A DNA stretch of 58,926 nt from Ruminococcus sp. Lineage in GTDB: Bacteria; Bacillota; Clostridia; Oscillospirales; Ruminococcaceae. The stretch's first letter is position 1. Each line of letters opens with the position of its first letter. This document shows positions 43,546-53,205 of the stretch, piece after piece. The stretch lies in NCBI GenBank assembly GCA_017558505.1, contig JAFYUM010000002.1:1-58926 (forward strand). The letters run 5' to 3'. The notes below the pieces were generated by a model that saw only the letters and a program-made list of their open reading frames with translations, had not been told where the DNA came from and searched no databases. Both the position numbers and the translations under genes were made by a program.

Positions 43546-43593
43546 ATATTCATACAAAACAGAATATTTTACGAATAAATGAATATTTATTCT
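43539..43593 (+). promoter_or_regulatory. Two ARG-box-like operators before argG
   Basis: CGAATAAATATTCA (43539-43552) and TGAATATTTATTCT (43580-43593) each differ at one position from the ArgR/AhrC box TGAATWWWWATTCA. They are about four helical turns apart and lie just upstream of the -35, a layout suited to arginine-dependent repression. Confidence 0.65.
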
Positions 43594-43600
43594 AAACCTA

Positions 43601-43628
43601 TTGACATTATTTCTGAATGGTGTATAAT
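43601..43628 (+). promoter_or_regulatory. Promoter of argG
   Basis: TTGACA (43601-43606), 16 nt, TATAAT (43623-43628). Confidence 0.85.
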
Positions 43629-43677
43629 ATAATTGTTGAAAAAATAAGGCATTGCCTTTTATATGGAGGTCTATAAA

Positions 43678-44913
43678 ATGGATAAGAAAGATATTAAAAA
43701 GGTTGTACTTGCATACTCAGGCGGACTTGATACTTCTATCATTATTCCGTGGCTCAAGGAAAACTACAATAACTGCGAAGTTATCGCTGTTTCAGGTGAC
43801 GTTGGACAGGGTACAGAGCTTGACGGTCTTGAGGAAAAGGCTATCAAGACAGGCGCTTCCAAGCTTTACATCGAGGATTTAAAGGAAGAATTCATTCAGG
43901 ATTACGTTTACCCCACAGTTCAGGCTGGCGCAATCTATGAGAACAGATATATGCTCGGTACTTCTTTTGCACGTCCTATCATTGCAAAGAGAATTGCTGA
44001 AATCGCTATCAAAGAGGGTGCTGACGCTATCTGCCACGGCTGTACAGGTAAGGGTAACGACCAGGTAAGATTTGAGCTTGCTATCAAGGCATTCGCTCCC
44101 GAAATGGCTATAATCGCTCCTTGGAGAGAATGGGACATCAAGAGCCGTGACGAGGAAATCGACTACGCAGAGGCTCACAACATTCCTCTCAAGATTAACA
44201 GAGAAACAAACTACTCCAAGGATAAGAACCTCTGGCACCTTTCACACGAGGGACTTGACCTTGAAGACCCTGCAAATGAGCCACAGTATGAGAAGCCCGG
44301 CTTCCTTGAAATGGGCGTATCTCCTCTCGAAGCTCCCGACAAGCCCACATACATCACAATCCACTTTGAAAAGGGTATCCCTACAATGCTTGACGGCAAG
44401 GAGCTTAACGGCGTAGAAATGGTATCTGCACTCAACAAGCTCGGCGGTGAGAACGGTATCGGTCTTGCTGACCTCGTTGAAAACCGTCTTGTTGGTATGA
44501 AGTCCAGAGGTGTTTATGAAACTCCCGGCGGTGCTATCCTCTACCACGCTCACGAAGTTCTTGAAACAATTTGTCTTGATAAGGAAACTGCAAGAATTAA
44601 GCAGTATCTCTCAATCAAGTTTGCTGACATCGTTTACAACGGTCAGTGGTATACGCCTCTCCGTGAAGCTATGACAGCTTTCGTTAACAAGACACAGGAA
44701 ACTGTTACAGGTGACGTTAAGCTCAAGCTTTACAAGGGCAATATCATCAACGCTGGTGTAACTTCTCCTTATACTCTCTATGATGAGGAAGTTGCTACAT
44801 TTGATGAGGATGAGGTTTACAATCAGGCTGATTCCGCAGGATTTATCAACCTCTTTGGTCTTCCTATCAAGGTTAAGGCTCAGCTTGACAAGAAGAGAGA
44901 GCAGAATAAATAA
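43678..44913 (+). CDS. argG: Argininosuccinate synthase
   Basis: 411 residues from ATG 43678 (GGAGG at 8 nt). Joins citrulline and aspartate with ATP. PP-loop ATP site [11 protein letters not shown] near the N-terminus; [23 protein letters not shown] and [16 protein letters not shown] segments are family signatures. First of seven arginine genes, all on this strand, and the one with ARG boxes. Terminator follows. Confidence 0.97.
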   Translation: MDKKDIKKVVLAYSGGLDTSIIIPWLKENYNNCEVIAVSGDVGQGTELDGLEEKAIKTGASKLYIEDLKEEFIQDYVYPTVQAGAIYENRYMLGTSFARPIIAKRIAEIAIKEGADAICHGCTGKGNDQVRFELAIKAFAPEMAIIAPWREWDIKSRDEEIDYAEAHNIPLKINRETNYSKDKNLWHLSHEGLDLEDPANEPQYEKPGFLEMGVSPLEAPDKPTYITIHFEKGIPTMLDGKELNGVEMVSALNKLGGENGIGLADLVENRLVGMKSRGVYETPGGAILYHAHEVLETICLDKETARIKQYLSIKFADIVYNGQWYTPLREAMTAFVNKTQETVTGDVKLKLYKGNIINAGVTSPYTLYDEEVATFDEDEVYNQADSAGFINLFGLPIKVKAQLDKKREQNK

Positions 44914-45017
44914 GCACGTAGCACGTGCAGGCGGTTCACGCTTTCACTCGTAAACTCGTTTACTCTGTACGGAAACGCAAGTCTGCTTTCGCACACGGCA
45001 GTTATTTTAAAGAAAAG

Positions 45018-45047
45018 ACAGGCAGGAGGAGACTTTCTCCTGCCTGT
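45018..45047 (+). terminator. Terminator after argG
   Basis: ACAGGCAGGAG / CTCCTGCCTGT stem with an 8-nt loop, then TGCGGTTTT. Confidence 0.8.
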
Positions 45048-45087
45048 TGCGGTTTTATATAATGCGTAATTATATAATTGGATTTGT

Positions 45088-45102
45088 GCGGATATTATCC
45101 GC
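45088..45102. repeat. Dispersed palindromic element, copy 3 (short)
   Basis: GCGGATATTATCCGC, a shorter copy of the element at 12453 and 41355, upstream of the GNAT gene. Confidence 0.65.
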
Positions 45103-45142
45103 CCGATAAAAAAGCTTACAGTTCAGAAAGGAGTAAAAAACA

Positions 45143-45559
45143 ATGGTGAAAATCAGGGTTATGACAATAGCCGATTTTGACGGTATTTGTGAGGTATGGA
45201 AAAACCATAAAGGCACAAATCCCGTTGATGACAGTGCAGAGGGATTTGCAAAGTATATCAGACGAAATCCCACAACAAGCTTTGTTGCCGAGGATAACGG
45301 AAAAATCGTTGGTACAATTCTTGCAGGTCACGACGGCAGACGAGGACTTTTTCACCATGTTTCGGTACTCCCCGAATATCAGAAGCAGGGCATTGGTAAA
45401 ATGCTTGTTGACAATGCTATGGACGCTCTTGAAAAAGAGGGAATTACAAAGGTTCTGCTTGTGGTTTTCAAAGATAATGACAATGGCAACGCTTTTTGGG
45501 AGCATATAGGCTTTACCAGAAGAGATGATTTGTTTTACAGGAATAAATATGTGAAATAA
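45143..45559 (+). CDS. GNAT-family N-acetyltransferase
   Basis: 138 residues. The acetyl-CoA binding motif A is HHVSVLPEYQKQGIGKMLV, with Q/RxxGxG/A in QKQGIGK; the end GFTRRDDLFYRNKYVK is a typical motif B/C. Substrate unknown. GAAAGGAG before the start. It lies within the arginine cluster, but GNATs are too diverse to infer a role in the pathway. Confidence 0.88.
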   Translation: MVKIRVMTIADFDGICEVWKNHKGTNPVDDSAEGFAKYIRRNPTTSFVAEDNGKIVGTILAGHDGRRGLFHHVSVLPEYQKQGIGKMLVDNAMDALEKEGITKVLLVVFKDNDNGNAFWEHIGFTRRDDLFYRNKYVK

Positions 45560-45593
45560 GCTAACGGTTTGATGTATAAAGAAAGGAAATGTT

Positions 45594-46202
45594 ATGAAAA
45601 TTGCAGTATTTTCAGATATTCATGGAAATCTTAAAGCATTAAAAGCAGTACTTGAACAGATTAAAGAAGAAAATGCAGACTTGACGGTGTATTTAGGCGA
45701 TATTTTTCAGCGTGGAAATGAAGAAACGGAATGTCTTGACTTGCTGAAAGAAAGCGGAATAATTTGTTTAAAAGGCAACTGTGAGCTTTATATCGAACAC
45801 GGAGTTGATGTTGATCCCGATGTTGAATATTTGAGAGAATATTACGATGAAATGAGAAAAAAGCTTACAGATGAGCAAATGCAGTTCGTCAAGGATATGC
45901 CGCTGTTTTATGAAACTGAATGCAACGGACATAAAATACATTTTTCGCATTTCTTGTTTCTGGACATTAATTCAGCATATCCATTTTTACCGCTGTCGTC
46001 TTTGAAAAACGGCGAATTTGACAAGGCTTGTAAAAGCGAAGATGTGACAAAATATGACCTTGCGATAGTCGGTCATTCACATAGAAATTTTGTCAATGGA
46101 AATGTAGTTTCTGTTTCGGCTTCAGGATTAGAAGGTGCTTCCTATCTTTTGATTGAAGTTGATGATAATATAAGTTTTGAGCATATCAATATCAGAAATT
46201 AG
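45594..46202 (+). CDS. YfcE/MJ0936-type metallophosphoesterase
   Basis: 202 residues. Metal ligands in order: FSDIHGN (DxH), YLGDIFQRG (GD), KGNCE (GNC instead of the usual GNHD), SHF and GHSHRNF (GHxH). Most of the calcineurin-like core is kept, so phosphodiesterase activity is likely; the His of GNHD is replaced by Cys. Small soluble protein, 34 nt after the GNAT. Confidence 0.85.
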   Translation: MKIAVFSDIHGNLKALKAVLEQIKEENADLTVYLGDIFQRGNEETECLDLLKESGIICLKGNCELYIEHGVDVDPDVEYLREYYDEMRKKLTDEQMQFVKDMPLFYETECNGHKIHFSHFLFLDINSAYPFLPLSSLKNGEFDKACKSEDVTKYDLAIVGHSHRNFVNGNVVSVSASGLEGASYLLIEVDDNISFEHINIRN

Positions 46203-46213
46203 GTATGAAATTG

Positions 46214-46246
46214 CAGGCTAAAGGCTAACAGCTAAAAGCTAACGGC
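46214..46246. repeat. Short CTAACGGCTAACAGCT-type repeat, second site
   Basis: Four degenerate repeats of GGCTAA(A/C)(A/G)GCTAAC just before argH; see 43102-43126. Confidence 0.6.
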
Positions 46247-46284
46247 TTAAAAATAATTACGCATTAAATTAAAGGAGAAATATT

Positions 46285-47670
46285 ATGGCAGATATGATGT
46301 GGGCAGGAAGATTTTCAAAGCAGGTAGATGAAACCGTAAATGCTTTCAATTCTTCAATTGCCTTTGACGGCCGTATGTACCGTCACGATATACAGGGCAG
46401 TATCGCCCACGCAACAATGCTGGGTGACTGCGGAATTATCACAAAGGAGGACAGTCTTGAAATTATCGGCGGTCTGAAAGAAATCCTTGACGATATAGAC
46501 AACGGCAGACTGGAGCTTGATCCAAATGCCGAGGATATTCATATGTTCGTTGAGGCTGAACTGACAAAGCGTCTTGGTGCGGTGGGAAAAAGACTTCACA
46601 CCTCACGTTCAAGAAATGACCAGGTAGCAGTTGATCTCAGACTTTATCTACGTGACGAAATAGCTGAAATTTCCGATATGGTGAAAAAGCTTATTTCCGC
46701 AATTATCGTTATGGCTAAGGAGCATACAGAAACAGTTATGCCCGGCTATACACATCTCCAGAGAGCCCAGCCCATAACATTTGCACATCACCTTATGGCT
46801 TATGTGTGGATGCTTCTCCGTGACCTTGAAAGATTGCAGGATGCCGCAAAGAGAATGAATTTCTGCCCTCTCGGCTGTGGAGCATTGGCAGGAACTACAT
46901 ATAAAACAAACCGCCAGCAGACTTCCGAATTGCTCGGATTTACTGCTCCCATGGAAAACAGCCTTGACGGCGTTTCTGACCGTGACTATTGCGTAGAACT
47001 CAACTGTGCAATGTCACTTCTTATGACTCACCTTTCACGTTTTTCCGAGGAAATAATTCTCTGGTGCTCATGGGAATTCAAATTTGTGGAGCTTGATGAC
47101 GCATTTGCTACAGGTTCATCAATTATGCCCCAGAAGAAAAATCCCGATGTTACAGAGCTTATCCGTGGAAAAACAGGCAGAGTAAACGGAAATCTCGTAA
47201 CTCTCCTCACAATGATGAAAGGACTCCCCCTTGCATATAATAAGGATATGCAGGAGGACAAGGAAGCTATTTTCGATACTATCGACAATGTAAAGCTTTG
47301 CGTAAAGACATTTACTCCCATGCTTTCGACTATGCGTGTTCTTAAAGACAATATGCGTAATGCCGCTGCAAAGGGATTTATCAATGCCACAGACTGTGCT
47401 GACTATCTCGTTAAAAAGGGTATGCCTTTCCGTGACGCTTATAAAATTACAGGTACTCTCGTTGCTGAGTGTATCGCAAAGGGACTTACCCTTGAAACTC
47501 TCCCACTTGAAGAATACGCAAAAATGACAGAGCTTTTCACTGAGGACGTTTATGAGGCTATAAGCCTTGACACCTGCGTTAGGGAACGTAAGTCCTACGG
47601 CGGTCCCTCCCCCGATGCTGTAAAGGTTCAGATTGAAGCGGCTGAAAAGGAGCTTGAAAGACTTTCATGA
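46285..47670 (+). CDS. argH: Argininosuccinate lyase
   Basis: 461 residues. Splits argininosuccinate to arginine and fumarate, last step of the pathway. Superfamily signature GSSIMPQKKNPDV, with the catalytic Ser of the flexible loop; early MWAGRFSKQVDETVNAFNSSI and TSRSRNDQVAVDLRLYLR are typical. AAAGGAG before the ATG. It overlaps the next small gene by 4 nt. Confidence 0.97.
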   Translation: MADMMWAGRFSKQVDETVNAFNSSIAFDGRMYRHDIQGSIAHATMLGDCGIITKEDSLEIIGGLKEILDDIDNGRLELDPNAEDIHMFVEAELTKRLGAVGKRLHTSRSRNDQVAVDLRLYLRDEIAEISDMVKKLISAIIVMAKEHTETVMPGYTHLQRAQPITFAHHLMAYVWMLLRDLERLQDAAKRMNFCPLGCGALAGTTYKTNRQQTSELLGFTAPMENSLDGVSDRDYCVELNCAMSLLMTHLSRFSEEIILWCSWEFKFVELDDAFATGSSIMPQKKNPDVTELIRGKTGRVNGNLVTLLTMMKGLPLAYNKDMQEDKEAIFDTIDNVKLCVKTFTPMLSTMRVLKDNMRNAAAKGFINATDCADYLVKKGMPFRDAYKITGTLVAECIAKGLTLETLPLEEYAKMTELFTEDVYEAISLDTCVRERKSYGGPSPDAVKVQIEAAEKELERLS

Positions 47671-47924
47671 AGAAAAAGGACATAATTTTTACCATAGGTC
47701 TTTGTCTGCTTATGGCTGTGGTATGGGTTGTGGGTGAGCTTGTAATGGGCTTGTGGATAGCCGTTAAGCCCTCCGCCCATATCTTCTGGATGATTGGTGT
47801 TGTTATTGTGACTCTCGCTGTGAATATATGGCATTCATTCAAAGAGGATGAGTCAGGCTTGACCGATCCCAAGCGTGAGAAGTACGAGAGAAAAGTACAG
47901 AAAAGAAAAAAGAATAAGGAGTAA
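47667..47924 (+). CDS. Small two-pass membrane protein between argH and argC
   Basis: 85 residues: two membrane segments (about 6-29 and 38-58) and a basic, charged C-terminal tail (YERKVQKRKKNKE). Start overlaps the argH stop (ATGA), so it is translated with argH. No family recognised. Confidence 0.7.
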   Translation: MKKKDIIFTIGLCLLMAVVWVVGELVMGLWIAVKPSAHIFWMIGVVIVTLAVNIWHSFKEDESGLTDPKREKYERKVQKRKKNKE

Positions 47925-47931
47925 TAAAGTT

Positions 47932-48879
47932 ATGGCAGTTAAGGTATATATTGACGGTCAGGAAGGAACAACAGGACTTAAAATTCTGGAGCGTTTCGAG
48001 GGCAGAAATGACATCGAGATTATCCGTATTTCTGAAGAAAAGCGTAAGGATTCCGCTGAAAGAGCAAGACTTATAAACAGTGCTGATTATGTTTTCCTTT
48101 GCCTGCCCGATGAGGCATCAAGAGAGGCTGTATCTTTCGTGGACAATGACCACGTGCGTATAATTGACGCTTCAACAGCTCACAGAACAAATCCCGACTG
48201 GGCATACGGTTTCCCCGAATTGTCAGCGGAGCATCGTGAGAAAATCACAAAGTCCAACAGAGTTGCTGTTCCCGGCTGTTATGCAAGCGGATTTGCTTCA
48301 ATTGTATATCCCCTTGTGAATAACGGCATTATTCCCGCTGATTTCCCTGTATTTGCATATGCTACATCAGGCTACAGCGGAGCAGGCAAAAAGGCTATTG
48401 CAGTATACGAGGGCGAGGATAAGCCCTATGAGTACAACAGCCCCCGTCAGTATGCACTTTCACAGCAGCATAAGCATCTCCCCGAAATGAAAGCCGTTTC
48501 AGGTCTTGAATATACACCAATGTTCAACCCAATTATCTGCGACTATTTCAGCGGAATGGTTGTATCTGTGCCGATTCAGACACGTCAGCTTGCAAATGCG
48601 GTTACAGCGGAGCAGGTTCACGCTATGTATGAAAAGCACTATGCAGGCTCAAAAATGGTCGAGGTTATGCCCCTTATGAGCATTGAGGAGCAGAAGTCAT
48701 TCTTCCTTGCTTCAAATACATTAAGCGGTGTTAATAAGTTACAGGTATTTGTTTTCGGTAACGATGAGCAGATTCTCCTTTGTGCAAGACTTGACAACCT
48801 GGGCAAGGGTGCAAGCGGTGCCGCTGTTCAATGCCTTAACATTATGATGGGCATTGACGAAACTACAGGTCTTGTCTGA
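47932..48879 (+). CDS. argC: N-acetyl-gamma-glutamyl-phosphate reductase, type 2
   Basis: 315 residues from ATG 47932, 7 nt after the small membrane gene. NADPH-dependent reduction, third step of arginine synthesis. IDGQEGTTGLKILERF at the N-terminus and the shorter length are those of the type 2 form; catalytic Cys in VPGCYASGF, and the HKHLPEM His segment. Confidence 0.96.
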   Translation: MAVKVYIDGQEGTTGLKILERFEGRNDIEIIRISEEKRKDSAERARLINSADYVFLCLPDEASREAVSFVDNDHVRIIDASTAHRTNPDWAYGFPELSAEHREKITKSNRVAVPGCYASGFASIVYPLVNNGIIPADFPVFAYATSGYSGAGKKAIAVYEGEDKPYEYNSPRQYALSQQHKHLPEMKAVSGLEYTPMFNPIICDYFSGMVVSVPIQTRQLANAVTAEQVHAMYEKHYAGSKMVEVMPLMSIEEQKSFFLASNTLSGVNKLQVFVFGNDEQILLCARLDNLGKGASGAAVQCLNIMMGIDETTGLV

Positions 48880-48890
48880 GGTGTGATAAA

Positions 48891-49511
48891 GTGGCGGACG
48901 AGAAGAAAAAAGGTTCAAAGGCGATAGATTTCTTTTATTATATCGGCATAACTGCGGCGGCAATTGCATTTTGTTTTTTCGGCTATATGAAGCTTACGGA
49001 CATGGAAATATTCCTTGCAAACCGTATAATCGGATGTTATACTATATGCTTTACCGCTGTGACAGTATTTACACTTGTGCGTATATATGCGATGTATAAA
49101 AAATCGAAGAAGGCTGATTATCAGCTGTGGCTCATGATTATTGCAGGAGTTGTTTCTATTGCCTGCCTTGTTAACAGTATGGCGGAGGATTTCGGCAAGT
49201 CGAAAATAAAAGAAGAAATTGTAGTAAACGAGGCAACTTCAGTTTATCTTTGCGAAAGCACACAGAAAAACGGTCACACTAAAATAGAGGTGTATCGTGT
49301 GCGTGACAGACTTGCAAAAAAGCTTGGAGAAATTGACGAAAAGCCTTTTTCAGTAAGATGTGTGTCAGAAAAGAGATTTTCCAGCGACATAAGCGAAAAT
49401 GGCGATATAATTACAATACACTGCGAATATGGCAGTTACAATGATGAAAGGGTAATGCTGAAACCAGGCTATGACCAGGGCGTTCTGTCGTATCCTTTTG
49501 CACTTGATTAA
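48891..49511 (+). CDS. Membrane protein of unknown function between argC and argJ
   Basis: 206 residues, GTG start with GAGGTG upstream. Three membrane segments (about 16-31, 44-64, 79-96) followed by a soluble C-terminal domain of about 105 residues with alternating strands. No family recognised. It is closely packed between argC and argJ, 11 and 13 nt apart, so it is co-transcribed with them. Confidence 0.7.
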   Translation: MADEKKKGSKAIDFFYYIGITAAAIAFCFFGYMKLTDMEIFLANRIIGCYTICFTAVTVFTLVRIYAMYKKSKKADYQLWLMIIAGVVSIACLVNSMAEDFGKSKIKEEIVVNEATSVYLCESTQKNGHTKIEVYRVRDRLAKKLGEIDEKPFSVRCVSEKRFSSDISENGDIITIHCEYGSYNDERVMLKPGYDQGVLSYPFALD

Positions 49512-49524
49512 TGAGGTGAATAAA

Positions 49525-50820
49525 ATGAATTTAAAGAAAATAGGTAATGTGAAATTTGTTGATGGCGGCGTTTGTGCTGCAAAGGGCTTCAAAGCAAACG
49601 GAATACAGTGCGGACTTGCTCACAAGCCTCTTACTTCTACAGAGGAAAATTCAGCAGCATCAAATAATGCGCTTCCCTCTGCAAAGAAGAAAAAAGACCT
49701 TGCTCTTATCGTTGCAGATAAGGAGTGTACAGCGGCTGCCGTATATACCACAAATAAGGTAAAGGGCGCACCTATTCTCGTTACAAAGGAGCATATTGCA
49801 GACGGCAGGGCAAAGGCTGTAATTGTAAACTCTGTAAATGCCAATACCTGCAATCCCGACGGTGTTGAAAAGGCAAACAAGATGTGCGAGCTGGCGGCAA
49901 ATGAACTGGGACTCTCCCCTGCTGATATTATCGTAGCTTCCACAGGTGTTATCGGACAGGTACTTCCCATTGAGCCTATTGCAAATGGTATGAAATCTCT
50001 TGTTGAGGGGCTTACATATGACGGAAACAGCCGTGCATTAGAGGCAATTATGACAACAGATACACAGCCGAAGGAAATTGCTGTTGAATTTGAAATGGGC
50101 GGAAAAACCTGCACATTGGGCGGTATGCTCAAGGGAAGCGGTATGATTCACCCGAATATGGCTACAACTCTCACATTCCTCACAACAGACGCCGCAATTT
50201 CCGCTGAAATGCTTCAGAGAGCATTGAGCGACTGCGTTAAGGTAACACTTAATATGGCAAGTGTTGACGGCGATACATCTACAAATGATATGGTGTGCGT
50301 AATGGCATCAGGTTCAGCAGGAAACAAGGAAGTTGTTACTGAGGATACTGATTACGAAGCATTTGCAAATGCACTTTATAACATTATGCTCAATCTTGCA
50401 CGTATGATGGCACGTGACGGCGAGGGTGCAACAAAGCTTATTGAGTGCGTTGTAAACGGGGCGGCATCTGCAAGAACAGCACAGGTTGTAGCTAAATCCG
50501 TTATCTGCTCCAGTCTGCTGAAATCCATGATTTTCGGTGAGGATGCAAATGCAGGACGTATTTACTGTGCTTTAGGCTATGCTGACGCTGATTTTGATAT
50601 AAGCAAGGTTGATGTTGATATGGCTTCCGCAGGCGGTTCAATTGCTCTGGGCAGAAAGGGCTGTGTTGTTGATTTCTCCGAGGAAACCGCAAAGGACGTT
50701 CTTGCAGAGGAAGAAATTCAGATAATTATTAATCTTGGCGAGGGTAATAATGCCGCAGTAGCGTGGGGTTGTGACCTTACTTATGATTATGTAAAGATAA
50801 ACGGCGACTACAGAAGCTGA
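49525..50820 (+). CDS. argJ: Bifunctional glutamate N-acetyltransferase / amino-acid acetyltransferase
   Basis: 431 residues from ATG 49525 (GAGGTG at 6 nt). Recycles the acetyl group from acetylornithine to glutamate. Self-cleavage site before Thr in KGSGMIHPNMATTLTFLTTDAA: the proenzyme splits into alpha and beta chains there. DGDTSTNDMV and GEGATKLIEC are further signatures. The early residues carry a Ser/Asn-rich insertion and a basic KKKK stretch. Confidence 0.96.
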   Translation: MNLKKIGNVKFVDGGVCAAKGFKANGIQCGLAHKPLTSTEENSAASNNALPSAKKKKDLALIVADKECTAAAVYTTNKVKGAPILVTKEHIADGRAKAVIVNSVNANTCNPDGVEKANKMCELAANELGLSPADIIVASTGVIGQVLPIEPIANGMKSLVEGLTYDGNSRALEAIMTTDTQPKEIAVEFEMGGKTCTLGGMLKGSGMIHPNMATTLTFLTTDAAISAEMLQRALSDCVKVTLNMASVDGDTSTNDMVCVMASGSAGNKEVVTEDTDYEAFANALYNIMLNLARMMARDGEGATKLIECVVNGAASARTAQVVAKSVICSSLLKSMIFGEDANAGRIYCALGYADADFDISKVDVDMASAGGSIALGRKGCVVDFSEETAKDVLAEEEIQIIINLGEGNNAAVAWGCDLTYDYVKINGDYRS

Positions 50821-50850
50821 TACAGAATAAACTGACAGGGGGTGCTGAAA

Positions 50851-51444
50851 ATGAATCAATATGAAAATGCCGAAGGTGCGAGAATAAGAGAACGATTTGC
50901 CCCTGAGCTTGAGGACGGGGAAAGTATACAGTGGTGTGGTGCTTCTGCGGAAAAGCTTACAATGAGAGAACGTGGAATGTCTGCCAGACATCTCATATTC
51001 CCTGTATTTTGTCTTTCGTTGTGTATAATAGCGATGGTTTCGGTGCTTGTGAATATAAGCAACATCGGAATAATTATTGCGGTTTTGCTTCTGGCAGGGA
51101 TCGTCTTGTTTTTCAACTTCTCCATTATAGTGCTGCATCGTGTGCTCTTTGGTGCACAGAGCTTATATGTTGTAACAAACAAGAAGCTTTATATTCTTAC
51201 AAAAAAATTCAAAAAGGACGTAACGCTGGAGCTTACAGCATTAAGCAGTATTTATGCAACCCCTGGAAGAAATAATACAGGTACGGTAAGTATGAGAAAT
51301 TCTTCTGTGGGAAAATATTCCAATATGGTTTATGTCAACCTCATGGGAATTGAATATCCCACAAAGGTATGCGATATTATTACAGAGGCTGTTGACAATG
51401 CAATTATTATGGAAAAGAAAAAATCACAGGCTAATCGTTATTGA
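50851..51444 (+). CDS. Membrane protein with PH-like domain
   Basis: 197 residues from ATG 50851 (GGGGG upstream). Hydrophobic segments at about 45-64 and 68-92 flanked by ELEDGESIQWCGASAEK and, after the membrane, SLYVVTNKKLYILTKKFKKDVTLEL, a bacterial PH-like (bPH) strand pattern. Shares layout with the gene at 51462: E-x-x-x-W-C-G-x-(T/S) before the membrane and VTNxxxYIL after it, so the two are probably paralogues. Confidence 0.72.
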   Translation: MNQYENAEGARIRERFAPELEDGESIQWCGASAEKLTMRERGMSARHLIFPVFCLSLCIIAMVSVLVNISNIGIIIAVLLLAGIVLFFNFSIIVLHRVLFGAQSLYVVTNKKLYILTKKFKKDVTLELTALSSIYATPGRNNTGTVSMRNSSVGKYSNMVYVNLMGIEYPTKVCDIITEAVDNAIIMEKKKSQANRY

Positions 51445-51461
51445 TAATATAGGGGATTATT

Positions 51462-52088
51462 ATGGATAATTATGAAGTTGAAACATTTATGAGAATGCAC
51501 CTCGAACCGCAGTTTCTTAAAGATGAAAAGATGATGTGGTGCGGTGTTACCGAAAATGATGTAAAACCAAAAGAATACAGTGAAACCAAATCGCGGCTTA
51601 TTGGTATGGGAATTTGTACATTTCTTGGAGTGCTTTTTGCAGGTACGGCAGTTAAAGATGCCATTTCAGGTTCGTTTGATAATGTTATTGGCGGATTGTT
51701 TGTAGGTCTGATATTATTAGGTGTAGCAGGACTTTTATTCTACTTGTATTTTATTTACAGAAAAACAAGATATTATGCTGTTACCAATTACAGAGTCTAT
51801 ATCCTTGACGAAAACGGAACTATTGTCTATTCACAGAGAATGAAGTCTGATTATAAAATACGATATTACAAAAGTTCACGTTCAATTGGTTGGGTAGAGG
51901 TTTTCAAAAAAGAAAGGAAAATCGACATAGATGACGCATATGAAAGATACTATAACAAAGCTATAGTAACTTTCAGAGGTATTAAAGATTTGGAAAAAGC
52001 TTATCATTGTATAAACAGGCTTATAATTGAATCAGCCAATAAAACAGATAACAGGGCGGATTTCAGTAAAGTTTTATTTAATATCTGA
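51462..52088 (+). CDS. Membrane protein with PH-like domain, paralogue of the preceding gene
   Basis: 208 residues. Start region LEPQFLKDEKMMWCGVTENDV, two membrane segments (about 46-65 and 75-100), then RYYAVTNYRVYILDENGTIVYSQRM as in bPH domains. Located 17 nt after its likely paralogue and before argB. Confidence 0.72.
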   Translation: MDNYEVETFMRMHLEPQFLKDEKMMWCGVTENDVKPKEYSETKSRLIGMGICTFLGVLFAGTAVKDAISGSFDNVIGGLFVGLILLGVAGLLFYLYFIYRKTRYYAVTNYRVYILDENGTIVYSQRMKSDYKIRYYKSSRSIGWVEVFKKERKIDIDDAYERYYNKAIVTFRGIKDLEKAYHCINRLIIESANKTDNRADFSKVLFNI

Positions 52089-52138
52089 TATGGGAAATTC
52101 TGAAACAGCAGAAATTAATTTTAAGGGAGTTAAAGAAA

Positions 52139-53005
52139 ATGGATAAAATTACAAATACAGAGAAATCACAGATTCTCATCGACGCTTTACCGTATATTCA
52201 GAAATATTCGGATAAAATCGTTGTTATCAAGTACGGCGGAAACGCTATGACAAATAAAGAGCTTAAAGACGCTGTAATGACAGACATCGTTCTTCTCACG
52301 CTTGTGGGAATTAAAGTCGTTCTCGTACACGGCGGCGGCCCCGAAATCAACGATATGCTCAAAAGACTCAATATCGAAAGCAAGTTTATCAATGGTCTGC
52401 GATATACAGATGAAGCCGCAATAGACGTTGTAAAAATGGTGCTTACAGGTAAGGTTAACAAGGAGCTTGTACAGCTTCTTGCACACCATAAGGGTACAGC
52501 TCTCGGACTTTGCGGAATTGACGGTGAAATGCTTATTGCTGAAAAGAAAAAGACAGATGACGGTCAGGATTTGGGTTTTGTAGGCGAGATTACAAAGGTA
52601 AATACAAAGCCTATCCTCGACGCTCTTGACAATGGCTATATCCCTGTAATTGCAACTGTTGCAACTGACGAGGAGGGCAATACATACAATATCAACGCAG
52701 ATACAGCTGCCGCACGCATTGCCGCAGAATTAGGTGCAGAAAACCTTATTCTTATGACTGATATTGCAGGACTTCTTCGTGACAGAGATGATCCCACAAC
52801 ACTCATTCCGAAGGTTAATGTAAGTGAAGTTCCTTATCTGAAAATGCAGGGCATTGTATCAGGCGGCATGATTCCCAAGATTGACTGTTGTGTTGAAGCT
52901 GTAAGACGTGGAGTTGGCGGAGCTGTTATTATTGACGGACGAGTTCCGCACTCAATTCTCATTGAAATTTTCTCTAATGAGGGTGTTGGAACACAGTTTG
53001 TGTGA
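52139..53005 (+). CDS. argB: Acetylglutamate kinase
   Basis: 288 residues. Second step of arginine synthesis. IVVIKYGGNAM with the phosphate Lys, LVGIKVVLVHGGGPEIN, NINADTAAARIAAELGAENLILMTDIAGLL and GGMIPKI are the signatures of the family. Arginine feedback forms have an N-terminal helix extension, weakly present here (KSQILIDALPYIQKYS). GGGAG lies upstream. Confidence 0.97.
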   Translation: MDKITNTEKSQILIDALPYIQKYSDKIVVIKYGGNAMTNKELKDAVMTDIVLLTLVGIKVVLVHGGGPEINDMLKRLNIESKFINGLRYTDEAAIDVVKMVLTGKVNKELVQLLAHHKGTALGLCGIDGEMLIAEKKKTDDGQDLGFVGEITKVNTKPILDALDNGYIPVIATVATDEEGNTYNINADTAAARIAAELGAENLILMTDIAGLLRDRDDPTTLIPKVNVSEVPYLKMQGIVSGGMIPKIDCCVEAVRRGVGGAVIIDGRVPHSILIEIFSNEGVGTQFV

Positions 53006-53075
53006 TTTGTACAATGTGTAGGGACACAGCGTGCTGTGTCCGCAATCACGCATTATCTGACGGTATATCGTAAAT
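53003..53075. repeat. Intergenic direct repeat, copy A
   Basis: A 73-nt unit from the end of argB; copy B at 53191-53263 is nearly identical (offset 188 nt). Both contain the palindromic GGACACAGC/GCTGTGTCC-type core and TGACGGTATATCGTAAAT. Copy A overlaps the last bases of argB. Confidence 0.75.
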
Positions 53076-53093
53076 ATGTGTAGGGGCGGATAA

Positions 53094-53205
53094 AATTCAA
53101 GAGTACAAAATAAATTCAAGAGTACAAACACAAAATTGTCTGTACCCTTGCCCTCTTCTTTTTGCACAAAAATGTGCAGTTGGATTTGTGCAATTTGTAC
53201 AATGT
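53094..53205. repeat. Dispersed AAGAGTACAAA repeat, copy 1
   Basis: Begins with two tandem AATTCAAGAGTACAAA units, then CACAAAATTGTCTGTAC and a CCCTCTTCTTTTTGCAC part. Related copies: 56170-56281 (same direction) and 57092-57171 (inverted). Confidence 0.75.

Noticed and set aside
52187..52489. 100-codon minus-strand frame across argB
   Set aside because: Antisense shadow of a well-recognised gene.
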